From Paracoccaceae bacterium (GTDB lineage Bacteria > Pseudomonadota > Alphaproteobacteria > Rhodobacterales > Rhodobacteraceae): a DNA stretch of 64,000 nucleotides. Both the position numbers and the translations under genes were made by a program. Shown piece after piece: positions 55,496 through 64,000 of this stretch (the first letter of the stretch is position 1; each line of letters begins with the position of its first letter). The stretch spans positions 62,001 through 126,000 of the forward strand of contig JAGXGW010000064.1 of assembly GCA_024636555.1 (NCBI GenBank), read 5' to 3'. The notes beneath the pieces are model-generated. The model worked only from the letters and a program-made list of their open reading frames with translations. It had not been told where the DNA came from and ran no database searches.

Positions 55496-56368
55496 ATGAG
55501 CATCAGCGTCGATCAGGCGTTGCGCGCCGGGGTTCAGACTTTGCGGGAGGCAGGGATCGAGGACGCCGCCGTCGATGCGCGCCACCTGATGGCCCATGCG
55601 CTGGAAGTGGGCCGCGACCGTCTGATCCTGATGGGGCCGGAGGCGATGCCCGCCGCGGCAATGGCACGGCTGGAGCAGGCGCTGGCCCGCAGGATCGCGC
55701 GTGAACCTGTGGCGCGAATCGTGGGGGAGCGCATCTTCTGGGGGCGCGCCTTCAGCGTCACACCCGATGTGCTGGACCCGCGCGCCGATACCGAAACCCT
55801 GATCGCCGCCGCGCTGGACGGTGCAGCGCCCGCACGGTTGCTGGATCTTGGCACGGGCAGCGGCGCGATTGCGCTGACGCTGCTGGCCGAATGGCTGCAA
55901 GCCCGCGCGGTCGCCACCGATATCAGCCCCGCAGCCCTGCAAGTGGCAGCGCTGAACGCCCAAGCGCTTGGCGTGACGGACCGGCTGGAACTGATCCGGT
56001 CGGACTGGTGCGCGGCGGTCACGGACCGGTTCGATCTGATCGTGAGCAATCCGCCCTATATCGCTGCGGCGGAAATGGAGGGTCTTGCGCCGGAGGTTCT
56101 GCTGCATGATCCGGCCATCGCCCTCAGCCCCGGCGGCGACGGTTTGTCGGCCTACCGCCATATCGCCGCGCAGGCTCCCGCGCATCTGGCACCTGCGGGC
56201 CGTGTGATCGTCGAGATCGGTTGGACGCAGGGTGCTGCTGTCAGCGCGGTTTTCGCACAAGCAGGCTGGCGCGACCTGCGCGTGATTCCTGATATGGAGG
56301 GGCGTGACCGTGTTGTGCTTGCGCAGAACCCTGCCGATCAGGGCCGAAAGTTGCGAAATCAGGGTTAA
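55496..56368 (+). CDS. prmC: release factor glutamine methyltransferase
   Basis: 290 residues. SAM-binding motif I LLDLGTGSGAIALTLL and the NPPYI motif (catalytic) of N5-glutamine methyltransferases, preceded by the N-terminal helical domain. It methylates the Gln of the GGQ motif in release factors. Follows prfA by 7 nt; the ATG at 55496 is the only nearby start. Confidence 0.94.
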   Translation: MSISVDQALRAGVQTLREAGIEDAAVDARHLMAHALEVGRDRLILMGPEAMPAAAMARLEQALARRIAREPVARIVGERIFWGRAFSVTPDVLDPRADTETLIAAALDGAAPARLLDLGTGSGAIALTLLAEWLQARAVATDISPAALQVAALNAQALGVTDRLELIRSDWCAAVTDRFDLIVSNPPYIAAAEMEGLAPEVLLHDPAIALSPGGDGLSAYRHIAAQAPAHLAPAGRVIVEIGWTQGAAVSAVFAQAGWRDLRVIPDMEGRDRVVLAQNPADQGRKLRNQG

Positions 56369-56565
56369 TTGCAGCGATTGCGCTGCTTTGCTCTTGTCTT
56401 GGCGGCGCGGGCATGTTTATTCAAACATGTTGAGGTGATGGATGCCTTTGTGCTGTCCCGCCCGACGCCAAGCCAAAAATGTCGGCAATCCGGTAAGAAA
56501 TTCAGAACGCAAGAGGCGTGAAACGGATTGCACGAAGCCAGAAGACGAAGGCTGGACTGCTACAT

Positions 56566-57516
56566 ATGAGATCATCCAAATCCAGGTCGCGCAAGTCGGG
56601 CCGCACCAATACGCCAAACCGCAGCGTCGGTAATGTCATTAACCGTGTTTTTGACAGCTCCGGCCCCGAAGGCAAGGTGCGCGGCACGCCGCAACAGATC
56701 ATAGACAAGTACAACCAGTTGGCACGCGATGCCCAACTGGGCAATGACCGGGTGGCGATGGAGAATTTCCAGCAGCATGCCGAGCATTACCTGCGCTTGC
56801 TGGCCGAGGCGCAACGCGAGATTGACCAACGTCGTGAGCAGCAGGAGCGGGAGAACCGCGAGCGTCAGGCGGAGCGGGACCAGAGCCAGAACAACCAGAA
56901 CCAGAATCAGGGTGGCCAAAACAATGGCAACCAGAACAACGGTAACCGTGACCAGTCCCGCGACCAGCAACGCGATCAGGGCCAGAACCGCGATGGCGCG
57001 CGCGATCAGGGCCGTCCGCAAAACCGCGATCAGGACCGTGACCAAGGACGTGATCAGGGGCGTGATCAAGGCCGCGACCAGAACAGGGACCAGAACCGCG
57101 ACAACAACCGCGACCGTCCCGCGCAGCACGAGCGCAGATCCCCGGCACCCGCCGCGCAGGAGACTGAAGACACCCTGTCCAGCGATGTGATGGATCTCGG
57201 CCATGATAGCGGTCTGGTTGAAACGCCGGAAAGCAGATCAGAGGCACCGCCGGTTGGCGTGAGCGATGCGCCGAAAAAGCCCGCCACATCGCCGCGCCCC
57301 AGATCCGCGCCGCGTCCGAAAGCGGAGAGCGACAAGGCCGGTGCCGACAAGGCGGGTACTGACAAGGCGGGTACTGACAAGGCGGGTGCCGATAACGCTG
57401 CATCCGACAAAGAGCCGGACGCCAAGCCGAAGCCGCGCACCCGCGCGCCGCGCAAGCCAAAGGCGCAGGCCACCGGCGGCGATGATACCTCCGGCACGCC
57501 CGAAGCGGCAGAGTAA
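56566..57516 (+). CDS. DUF4167 domain protein with low-complexity tail
   Basis: 316 residues. The N-terminal MRSSKSRSRKSGRTNTPNR and NVINRVFDSSGPEGKVRGTPQQII pattern is the alphaproteobacterial DUF4167 domain (about 1-95, RNA-related by basic charge). The rest is low complexity: DQGRD/NQNQ repeats (about 100-190), then a Lys/Ala/Asp/Pro-rich region with four ADKAGTDKAG-like units. The conserved domain start sets ATG at 56566. Function unknown; follows prmC by 197 bp. Confidence 0.85.
   Translation: MRSSKSRSRKSGRTNTPNRSVGNVINRVFDSSGPEGKVRGTPQQIIDKYNQLARDAQLGNDRVAMENFQQHAEHYLRLLAEAQREIDQRREQQERENRERQAERDQSQNNQNQNQGGQNNGNQNNGNRDQSRDQQRDQGQNRDGARDQGRPQNRDQDRDQGRDQGRDQGRDQNRDQNRDNNRDRPAQHERRSPAPAAQETEDTLSSDVMDLGHDSGLVETPESRSEAPPVGVSDAPKKPATSPRPRSAPRPKAESDKAGADKAGTDKAGTDKAGADNAASDKEPDAKPKPRTRAPRKPKAQATGGDDTSGTPEAAE
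57331..57390 (+). repeat. four 15-bp tandem repeats in the DUF4167 gene
   Basis: Four near-identical 15-bp units beginning GACAAGGC(C/G)GGT, each coding for D-K-A-G-(A/T). Length is a multiple of three, so gain or loss of units keeps the frame. Confidence 0.8.
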
Positions 57517-57565
57517 ACCCTGTCGCGGAAAATCCGCGTAACGGACCAATCAGATTGAACATACC

Positions 57566-57596
57566 AAAAGGCGCGCCTGATACAGGCGCGCCTTTT
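57566..57596. terminator. strong terminator between DUF4167 gene and rsmA
   Basis: A 13-bp perfect stem AAAAGGCGCGCCT/AGGCGCGCCTTTT with a 5-nt loop; T-run on the plus strand and AAAA on the other arm make it usable from both sides. Confidence 0.9.
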
Positions 57597-57616
57597 TGCT
57601 TGGTCGGGAAAAGACC

Positions 57617-58462
57617 TTACAGTCCGGATTTGACAGAACGCGCCAGAGCGCAGAACTGCGCGAGCCCGACCGTCTCGGCCCGTTCCGTCGGCTTGATGCC
57701 GGCAGCAACCAGACGATCCTCGAGATCAGGCACCAGACCTTTGCAGGCGGCCCGCATCATCTTGCGCCGCTGGTTGAAGGCCATGGCGATCACCCGCTCC
57801 AGCACGCGCGGATCGGCGGGATAGCGCGGCGCGGGCAGGGCGGTCAGATGCACCACAGAACTTGACACTTTCGGCGGCGGGGTGAAGGCCTCGGGCGGCA
57901 GTTGCAGCACGATCCGCGCGTCGCAGCGCCATTGCGCCAGCAAAGCCAGCCGCCCGTAGGCCTTGCTGCCCGGCTCTGCCACGATCCGTTCGGCTACCTC
58001 GCGCTGGAACATCAGCGTCAGGCTTTCCCAATAGGGTGGCCATTGCGGCGGGGTCAGCCAGCGGATCAACAGTTCGGTGCCGACATTATAGGGCAGGTTC
58101 GCCGCCACGCGGATCGGCCGCGTCAGATGCGCCAGCGGGTCCACCTCCAGCGCATCGCCGACGATGATCTGCAAACGGCCCGGATAGGCGGCGGCGATCT
58201 CTTCCAGCGCGGGCAGGCAGCGCGGGTCTTTCTCGATCACCAGCACCCGGCGTGCCCCCTCGGCCAAAAGCCCGCGCGTCAGACCACCCGGACCGGGACC
58301 GATTTCCAGCACATCGCAGCCCGCCAGATCACCCGCCTGCCGTGCGATCTTGGCGGTCAGGTTCAAATCGAGCAGGAAATTCTGCCCCAGCGCCTTTTTC
58401 GCGGCAATGCCATGCGTCTCGATTACCTGACGCAGCGGTGGAAGGCTGTCGATCCCGCTCAT
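57617..58462 (-). CDS. rsmA: 16S rRNA dimethyladenosine transferase
   Basis: 281 residues; dimethylates two adenosines of the 3' helix of 16S rRNA. SAM motif [13 protein letters not shown] and the catalytic NLPYNV are present, with [11 protein letters not shown] at the N-terminus. ATG at 58462 is the family start. Last gene of the lptG-lptD-surA-pdxA-rsmA unit (22 bp after pdxA). Confidence 0.95.
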   Translation of the reverse strand: MSGIDSLPPLRQVIETHGIAAKKALGQNFLLDLNLTAKIARQAGDLAGCDVLEIGPGPGGLTRGLLAEGARRVLVIEKDPRCLPALEEIAAAYPGRLQIIVGDALEVDPLAHLTRPIRVAANLPYNVGTELLIRWLTPPQWPPYWESLTLMFQREVAERIVAEPGSKAYGRLALLAQWRCDARIVLQLPPEAFTPPPKVSSSVVHLTALPAPRYPADPRVLERVIAMAFNQRRKMMRAACKGLVPDLEDRLVAAGIKPTERAETVGLAQFCALARSVKSGL

Positions 58463-58484
58463 GGCTTCACTGTTCCCAAAATAC

Positions 58485-59459
58485 TCATGGCGCGCCGCGC
58501 GCTTTTGCCATGACATCCGCCAGCCTCAGGGCCGCGATCAGCGAGGAGGGATCGGCGACTCCAAGCCCCGCGATATCGAAGGCCGTGCCATGATCGGGCG
58601 AGGTGCGGATGAAGGGCAGGCCCAGCGTCACATTCACGCCGCTGGCGAAATCCAGCGTCTTGATCGGGATCAGCGCCTGATCGTGATACATGCAGACGGC
58701 CGCGTCATACCGCGCCCGCGCCGCCGGATGGAACATCGTATCGGCAGACAGCGGCCCCGCGATATCCATTCCCTCGGCGCGCAAGGCTTGCAGAACCGGC
58801 GCGATCATCTCGATCTCCTCGCGGCCCATCGCGCCGCCTTCGCCAGCATGCGGGTTTAGCCCGGCCACGGCCAGACGCGGGGCGGCAATGCCGAAATCGC
58901 GGCGCAGTGCTGCATGGGTGATCAGGATCGTATCGGTCAGAAGGGCCGCCCCCAGCGCCTGCGGTACCTCCGCCAGCGGGACGTGGATCGTTGTCGGCAC
59001 CACGCGCAACGCATCGCAGGCCAGCATCATCACCACACGCTCGACCCCGGCGAGGGCGGCGAGATATTCGGTATGGCCGGGATAGGCAAAGCCCGCCCCG
59101 TCCATCAGCGCTTTCTTGTGGATCGGCGCGGTGCACAGTGCTGCGGCGGCGCCCGAGCGGACCAGATCGACACCAAGGGCGATCGCGTCGATCACGCCCT
59201 GTGCATTGGCCGGATCGGGCTGGCCGTGCCGGGCTGCGGCGGCAAACGGCAGATGCAGCACCGGGAGTGCCTCTGCGCTGACCGCAAGCGCCTCTGCAGG
59301 GCGCTCGATCAGCCGGAAGGCCGTGCCTTGCGGCAGATGACGCGGGTCACCGATATAGAAGAACGGTGCCGTATCGCGCAGGGCCGCCCATGCCTTTGCC
59401 GCGATCTCCGGCCCGACGCCGGACGGCTCGCCACAACTCAGCGCGATGGGGCGGCTCAT
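58485..59459 (-). CDS. pdxA: 4-hydroxythreonine-4-phosphate dehydrogenase
   Basis: 324 residues; oxidises 4-phosphohydroxy-L-threonine in vitamin B6 biosynthesis. The N-terminus [13 protein letters not shown], mid [10 protein letters not shown] and metal/substrate segment YPGHTEYLA, and C-terminal [15 protein letters not shown] are characteristic. Overlaps surA by 4 nt (ATGA) upstream. Confidence 0.94.
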   Translation of the reverse strand: MSRPIALSCGEPSGVGPEIAAKAWAALRDTAPFFYIGDPRHLPQGTAFRLIERPAEALAVSAEALPVLHLPFAAAARHGQPDPANAQGVIDAIALGVDLVRSGAAAALCTAPIHKKALMDGAGFAYPGHTEYLAALAGVERVVMMLACDALRVVPTTIHVPLAEVPQALGAALLTDTILITHAALRRDFGIAAPRLAVAGLNPHAGEGGAMGREEIEMIAPVLQALRAEGMDIAGPLSADTMFHPAARARYDAAVCMYHDQALIPIKTLDFASGVNVTLGLPFIRTSPDHGTAFDIAGLGVADPSSLIAALRLADVMAKARGAP

Positions 59460-60700
59460 CTCTGGACGATACGCGCATTCGACATGAGCTGCGCCAGATA
59501 GACGCGCGCATGCGCCTCAAGCTGCTGGTTGCGCAGTTGCGCCGCCACTTCCTCGCGCGAACTTTCGGCAGCGGCAACCGTGGTGCGACCGCAGAGCATC
59601 AGCACCATCAGGGTCTCCGACCCGTCTGCCGCGGTGCGCGTCAGGTTGGCCGAAATCTCGTTGCGGTCCAGCTTTGCAAGTTCCAGAGCAATGTCCTGCG
59701 GTAATTCGGCAGGCGCGCTGGACTGGCGTTGCAATACCTCTTCGGGTTGCCCCTGTGCCAGCCCGTAAAAGTCGTCACACTGGTCGACCATGGTGCGGAT
59801 TCGTGCCGCTTCGGCCATGTTCGCCTCGGTCCGGCCACCCGGCAGGTAATAGGCGGCATAGTCGATGGAGGCAATTTCCCGCGCGGCCACGCCGCTTTCC
59901 TGGATGCCGCGCAACTGGAACAGCGCGATAGCACCTTCCAGCGGGATCGGCGGTGTCACCTCTCCGACGCCGAGCGACAGAATGACAGGGCGCAGCGGGG
60001 CGGGCAGATTGGTGATCGGCATCCAGTCCAGCCGCCCGCCATTGGTGCGGCTCTGGGTGGCCGAGACGCGGCCCGCCTCTGCGGAGAAGGCGGCGATCGA
60101 GGAAATCTGGCTGACCCTTTCGGCAATCGCCTGCGCCTGCGCGGCCTGCTGCGGCGGGGCGGGGATGATGATCTCGGACAGCAGAACGCGCAGGGTGCTG
60201 CCGCCGCCCATCGTGGCCATCGCCTTGTCGATATCGGAATCGTTGATCCTGACACGCGGGACAAACCGCGCACGGACCAGATCCCGCCAGCTCAGTTGCG
60301 AGACGATGAAATCGCGGAACGTCTCTTCCGAGACGCCGGCGCCAGCGATGGCGCGCAGAAATTCCTCGCGCGACAGATTGGCCCGGCCTGCGAATTCGGT
60401 CATTCCGGCCATGATCGCCTCTTCCGGCACGGTGATTCCGGCGGCGCGCGCGGCGCCTAGCTTCACACGGTCCTCGATCAGTTGCTCGCGGGCCAGCGTT
60501 TGCAGATTGCCAGGCGTGCGGAACACCTGCAGCAAGGCGGCGCGCTGTTCGACCTCGTATCGTGTCACCACCTGGTCATCGACCGATACGACGGGGGCAA
60601 ACAGTCCCTGCGCCGAGGCCTCGGAGGCCGTGGTCAGCGTGCCCAGAGCGCCGATCAGGCCAAAAAGGGCAAGGAGGGCTGCGCGTTTCAACTGTCTCAT
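59456..60700 (-). CDS. surA: periplasmic chaperone/peptidyl-prolyl isomerase SurA
   Basis: 414 residues with a signal peptide (about 1-30, ending ASAQG). The SurA_N helical chaperone domain (about 35-160) is followed by one parvulin-like domain (about 170-270). It escorts outer-membrane proteins such as LptD to the BAM complex; the gene sits directly downstream of lptD (4 nt overlap) and upstream of pdxA. The catalytic residues of the parvulin domain are not clearly conserved, so chaperone activity may dominate. Confidence 0.88.
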   Translation of the reverse strand: MRQLKRAALLALFGLIGALGTLTTASEASAQGLFAPVVSVDDQVVTRYEVEQRAALLQVFRTPGNLQTLAREQLIEDRVKLGAARAAGITVPEEAIMAGMTEFAGRANLSREEFLRAIAGAGVSEETFRDFIVSQLSWRDLVRARFVPRVRINDSDIDKAMATMGGGSTLRVLLSEIIIPAPPQQAAQAQAIAERVSQISSIAAFSAEAGRVSATQSRTNGGRLDWMPITNLPAPLRPVILSLGVGEVTPPIPLEGAIALFQLRGIQESGVAAREIASIDYAAYYLPGGRTEANMAEAARIRTMVDQCDDFYGLAQGQPEEVLQRQSSAPAELPQDIALELAKLDRNEISANLTRTAADGSETLMVLMLCGRTTVAAAESSREEVAAQLRNQQLEAHARVYLAQLMSNARIVQR

Positions 60701-62907
60701 AAGGGTGTATTCCTACAGGTCCGTGTATATCTTGCATCGGTGGAACCAAGGCCAAATCCCCGTATGGCGACGGTAAAACCGATATCGGTCGACGGCTCGA
60801 CGATAGCCGATGAGGTGAAGCGGCGCGAGAGGGAAAGGTTCAACGCGATACATTCGTTTTCATAGCGCAACCCGACCCCGGCGGCGGCTGTCTGGTCGCG
60901 TGCGATGTCATAGCGTATACTTCCGCTGCCCGTCCAGTGGCGGGCAAAGCGATAGCTGCCGTCCAGTGTCCATTCCGATTGCGTAGCGGGGCGGTTCTCG
61001 TCCGGATCGGTGCCAAGCCAGACATAGGACGCGCCCAGATTGTAGTCGGGCCGTTGCAACGAGAGCCGCGCCTCGGCCTTGGAGACATCGAAATCCGAGA
61101 TGTGCAACGTGCGGGTGCTGAGCGCCAACCCCACGGGCAGCCTGACCTGTGCGGCAACCAGCAGATCAGACGTCTCGCCCTGCAGGCCGGAGGACCGGCT
61201 GAACGCGTCATCCGGCACCTCGCGCCAGATCTGCCCCAGCGTGAGATTGGTCTGGATGCCGGTGGATGTGTTTTGCATCCAGTTCATCCCGTAGGCCGCC
61301 ACGAACCCGCGTTCGCGCCTGTCGGGGGCCGGAAAACGTGACAGGCCGAGCAGGTTGCCCTCGTCGAACTCGACCCGCGTACTCTCGTCATTGGACAGGG
61401 CGCGACGGCTGCCGCCGGTCCATGCCAGCATGGCCACAGGTTCCAGAACATGCGTCGCACCGCCCGCGCCGGACTTGATCAGCGGCCAGCGCAGGGTGGC
61501 GGCGACCTGCGGCACGGTCTCGCCCAGTTCGCCCGCGAAGACGTCATCCTGCAAGGTACGGAATCCGTCGATGGACACCTTGCCCTGCACGGCGGCCTGC
61601 ACACCGTATGCCAGCGTCCAACTGCGCAGCCATGCCAGATCCGCGGTCACGCGGCCCACGTCACGACCCAGCCCGCCGACAGGATCATCCGAGGACCGGT
61701 AGCGCGCATTCGCATTCACCCCCCAGCGTAATTCGCCGCCAAGCAGACCCGGCACATAGCGCTGCTCGTAGGTCAGATCACCAATGATGGTGGGCTGGGT
61801 GGCGTTACTCTCGAATTCGCGCAATGTCTGGTAGCCGGTCAGGCGTGCATTCAGGAACTGGTCGCGCCGTGTGCGGGTGACCGCGATGGCACTGTCCAGA
61901 CGCTCTTTGTCGGAATAGTCGTAATCCAGCAGATAGGCGTCATCGCTGACCAGTTCGAAGTTGAACGAGAGCTGGAAATCGCGGGGCAGGGCAAAGTTGC
62001 CCCTGCCGAAGAGATAGGCGCGGCGGGTATCGGGGCCGATGTTGTCTTCTGAGAACGCCCCGTTCAGCTCGATCGTGCCATGCCGGTACGCCTGACGGTA
62101 GCGCAATTCGAGCGTGCGCGTGGAGGGTGACAGATAGGGCGTCAGTGTCAGATCGCGGTGATCGCCAAGCGTGATGAAATACGGCAGCTTGACCCCGAGA
62201 CCGAGGCGCGATGTCTGTTTGAGCTGCGGCGGAAGTACCCCCGTGGCGCGCTCCAGCGTCGGATCCGGCAGGCGCAGGCGGGGCAGCCACAGGACCGGCA
62301 CACCCATGATCCGCACTTGGGCATTGTCGAAATAGAGCTGCTGCTCAAGCTGGTCATGCACCACCCGTTTGGCGCGGATCTGCCACAGCGGCGGTGCGCC
62401 GTCATTGCAGATCCGGCAGGAGGTGGCGGCGGTCTGGTACAGTTGCGTATAGCGCCCGCCGATCCGGTCGATCCGGTTCGCTGCAAGCTGCACCTGTTGA
62501 TCCATCACAAGACGCGCGCCGCGCAGCAGGCCGTTCTGTAGCCCCGCATCCAGCGCGCCCGCATCGGCCAGCACCACGATGCGCCCGTCCTCCACCAGCG
62601 TGATCGGTCCTTCAAGGAGCAACTGGTCGCTGTCGCGATCATAGATCACCCGCGCCGCCCGCAGCCGTGTGGTGCCGGACAGCGCCTCGACGTTACCTTC
62701 CGCGATCAACCGCGCGCGCCCCTCGAGCCGCAAGCTGTCGGCAACCAGAATGACGGGCGCGCCGTCCGGTGAGGTTGCGGGCAGATCGGTCGAGACCTGC
62801 GCGCGCAGGGGCGAGGTGACCGGCAATGACAGGCACAGGATAGTGACAGCTTGCGCCAGCCAGCGCCCGGCCCTTGAAACCGTCCGGGGTGGCATCAGCA
62901 CAGGCAT
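60697..62907 (-). CDS. lptD: LPS-assembly protein LptD
   Basis: 736 residues. Signal peptide (about 1-37, ending LRAQV), an OstA-like periplasmic beta-jellyroll (about 40-170, with DSLRLEGRARLIAEGNVEALSG-like repeats), then a large beta-barrel to the end. It inserts lipopolysaccharide in the outer leaflet. ATG at 62907 overlaps the lptG stop by one base (TGATG). Paired cysteines SCRICNDG (about 163-170) are visible. Confidence 0.93.
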   Translation of the reverse strand: MPVLMPPRTVSRAGRWLAQAVTILCLSLPVTSPLRAQVSTDLPATSPDGAPVILVADSLRLEGRARLIAEGNVEALSGTTRLRAARVIYDRDSDQLLLEGPITLVEDGRIVVLADAGALDAGLQNGLLRGARLVMDQQVQLAANRIDRIGGRYTQLYQTAATSCRICNDGAPPLWQIRAKRVVHDQLEQQLYFDNAQVRIMGVPVLWLPRLRLPDPTLERATGVLPPQLKQTSRLGLGVKLPYFITLGDHRDLTLTPYLSPSTRTLELRYRQAYRHGTIELNGAFSEDNIGPDTRRAYLFGRGNFALPRDFQLSFNFELVSDDAYLLDYDYSDKERLDSAIAVTRTRRDQFLNARLTGYQTLREFESNATQPTIIGDLTYEQRYVPGLLGGELRWGVNANARYRSSDDPVGGLGRDVGRVTADLAWLRSWTLAYGVQAAVQGKVSIDGFRTLQDDVFAGELGETVPQVAATLRWPLIKSGAGGATHVLEPVAMLAWTGGSRRALSNDESTRVEFDEGNLLGLSRFPAPDRRERGFVAAYGMNWMQNTSTGIQTNLTLGQIWREVPDDAFSRSSGLQGETSDLLVAAQVRLPVGLALSTRTLHISDFDVSKAEARLSLQRPDYNLGASYVWLGTDPDENRPATQSEWTLDGSYRFARHWTGSGSIRYDIARDQTAAAGVGLRYENECIALNLSLSRRFTSSAIVEPSTDIGFTVAIRGFGLGSTDARYTRTCRNTPL

Positions 62908-64000
62908 CAGCCGTCCTCCATATTCAACAAAAGCCCCAGCGCCAGCAGCAGCGAGGCGACGGGCGGCGTCCATGCGGCCAAGATGACAGGGATCTGCCCG
63001 TTCTCTCCCATGATCTGCGCGAAATTGCGGATATAGAAAAGGGTAAATCCGAGCAGCACCGCCGAAAGCACCGCAACGCCGGTTCCCCCGAAACGGACAT
63101 GGCGCATGGTAAAGGCCGCGCCGATTAGCAGCATCGCGGTCAGAAACAGGGGGCGCGCCATTTCCATCTGGAACCAGACCTGATGGCGGCGCGCCGAGAA
63201 ACCCGCTGCTTCCAGTTGCGCCACATAGGCGGGCAGATCCCAGATCGAGATTGCATCAGGCTGGCCGAAACTGTCGCGGATGCGCTCCTGTGTCAGATCA
63301 GACGGGATCATGTAGGTCGCATGGGTCTCGGACAGGGCTTCGGCATTCGTGTTCAGTTCCAGCGGCCAGATCTTGACCCCGTTGGCCGCCCAGGCACCCG
63401 GCACCAGCGTGACCTGGTCCGCCTCGATCCGCCGCGATGGACCGCCTTCGGCGTCATATGTCAGGAAGGTCACGTTGTAGAATATCGTCGCCTCGGGATT
63501 GGCGCGCTGCGCGCGGATCACCGTTTGCCCCTCGTCCCCGCCTTGCCGCAACCACAGCCCTTCGGGAGAGACCGACAGCACATCCGTGACACCGGAGCGG
63601 TAGGAATCGAACAGGCCGGCATACTGCTTTGACGTCACCGCCACGATGGGGTTCAGGATCGCCACCGCAAGCCCCCCGATCACCAGTGCCACCGTCACGG
63701 GCGCCAGCAGAACGATCAGGGCAGAGCGTCCGGCGGCGCGGGTCACGACCAGTTCGCTGCTGCGGGCAAGGCTCAGAAACAGGGTGATGGCCGACAGGAT
63801 CATGATCAGGGGCAGGATGTCGCTCATCGCGCGGGGCAGGTTCAGCAGGGTCAGTTGCGCGATCCGGTTGAAACCGATGCCATCGGCTGCGAAACGCCGC
63901 AACTGTTCGACAAGGTCGACCAGCGCCAGCAGCAAAAAGAAGACGAAGAAAATCCCAAGGAAGGTCACAAGGAAACGGCGCGCGAAATAGCGGTGCAGGA
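62907..64000 (-). CDS. lptG: LPS export ABC transporter permease LptG, 5' end cut
   Basis: About 364 residues present; the gene runs off the right edge. The coding sequence continues past an internal ATG at 63968 with LHRYFARRFLVTFLG, so the true start is beyond 64000. YjgP/YjgQ fold: N-terminal helices (up to about 120), a periplasmic jellyroll (about 150-270), then three C-terminal helices ending LLALGLLLNMEDG. Works with LptF and LptB2 to extract LPS from the inner membrane. First visible gene of the lptG-lptD-surA-pdxA-rsmA unit. Confidence 0.9.
   Translation of the reverse strand, partial: LHRYFARRFLVTFLGIFFVFFLLLALVDLVEQLRRFAADGIGFNRIAQLTLLNLPRAMSDILPLIMILSAITLFLSLARSSELVVTRAAGRSALIVLLAPVTVALVIGGLAVAILNPIVAVTSKQYAGLFDSYRSGVTDVLSVSPEGLWLRQGGDEGQTVIRAQRANPEATIFYNVTFLTYDAEGGPSRRIEADQVTLVPGAWAANGVKIWPLELNTNAEALSETHATYMIPSDLTQERIRDSFGQPDAISIWDLPAYVAQLEAAGFSARRHQVWFQMEMARPLFLTAMLLIGAAFTMRHVRFGGTGVAVLSAVLLGFTLFYIRNFAQIMGENGQIPVILAAWTPPVASLLLALGLLLNMEDG

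Overview
The window is a GC-rich alphaproteobacterial chromosome segment. Gene content and order point to Rhodobacterales (Roseobacter/Paracoccus relatives): lptG-lptD-surA-pdxA-rsmA, prfA-prmC-DUF4167, zwf-pgl-pgi, xerD with aroK-aroB, a B12-dependent ribonucleotide reductase, double cold-shock protein, Fur/Mur regulator without the C-x-x-C pair and a HWE-family histidine kinase. The assignment is inference from gene families; there is no rRNA in the window. Both edges cut genes: a PpiD/SurA-type chaperone on the left and lptG on the right.

Layout. 0-6 kb: peptidyl-prolyl isomerase, aminotransferase, xanthine phosphoribosyltransferase and fabI on the minus strand, divergent from pdxH, a cold-shock/DUF192 pair and tRNA-Pro(TGG). 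6-14.3 kb: class II ribonucleotide reductase behind an NrdR-box-like dyad, AI-2E family transporter, arginase, dsbB and a DedA-like protein, tRNA-Leu(CAA). 14.35-21.1 kb: an accessory stretch of small envelope and stress-type proteins (PRC-barrel, a hydrophilic acidic protein, M48 lipoprotein, RcnB-like protein, small membrane protein) plus a HWE histidine kinase and a single-domain response regulator. 21-32 kb: Hint-domain protein, MocA-like nucleotidyltransferase, GcvT-type FAD dehydrogenase, CorC-like protein, xerD, aroK-aroB, tyrS. 32-46.7 kb: anmK, zwf-pgl-pgi, fasciclin protein, enolase, transporters, a BciB-like iron-sulfur flavoprotein, Fur/Mur, DEAD-box helicase. 46.7-64 kb: SelO, nucleoside hydrolase, iron-binding protein, mazG, M20 amidohydrolase and agmatinase, prfA-prmC, DUF4167 protein, and the outer-membrane biogenesis operon lptG-lptD-surA-pdxA-rsmA.

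Main observation: in the 14.7-20.5 kb stretch six transcription units are each preceded, in the correct orientation and at promoter distance, by a GGAAC-(16/17 nt)-NGTT element. This is the published form of promoters read by the alphaproteobacterial general-stress sigma factor EcfG. The stretch also carries its own GAF-HWE kinase/response-regulator pair, itself behind such an element. It therefore looks like a locally clustered general-stress regulon with a built-in sensory module, next to a tRNA-Leu gene. A seventh copy lies directly before the AI-2E family transporter and would give a nearly leaderless transcript. No CRISPR array, insertion sequence or prophage was seen.
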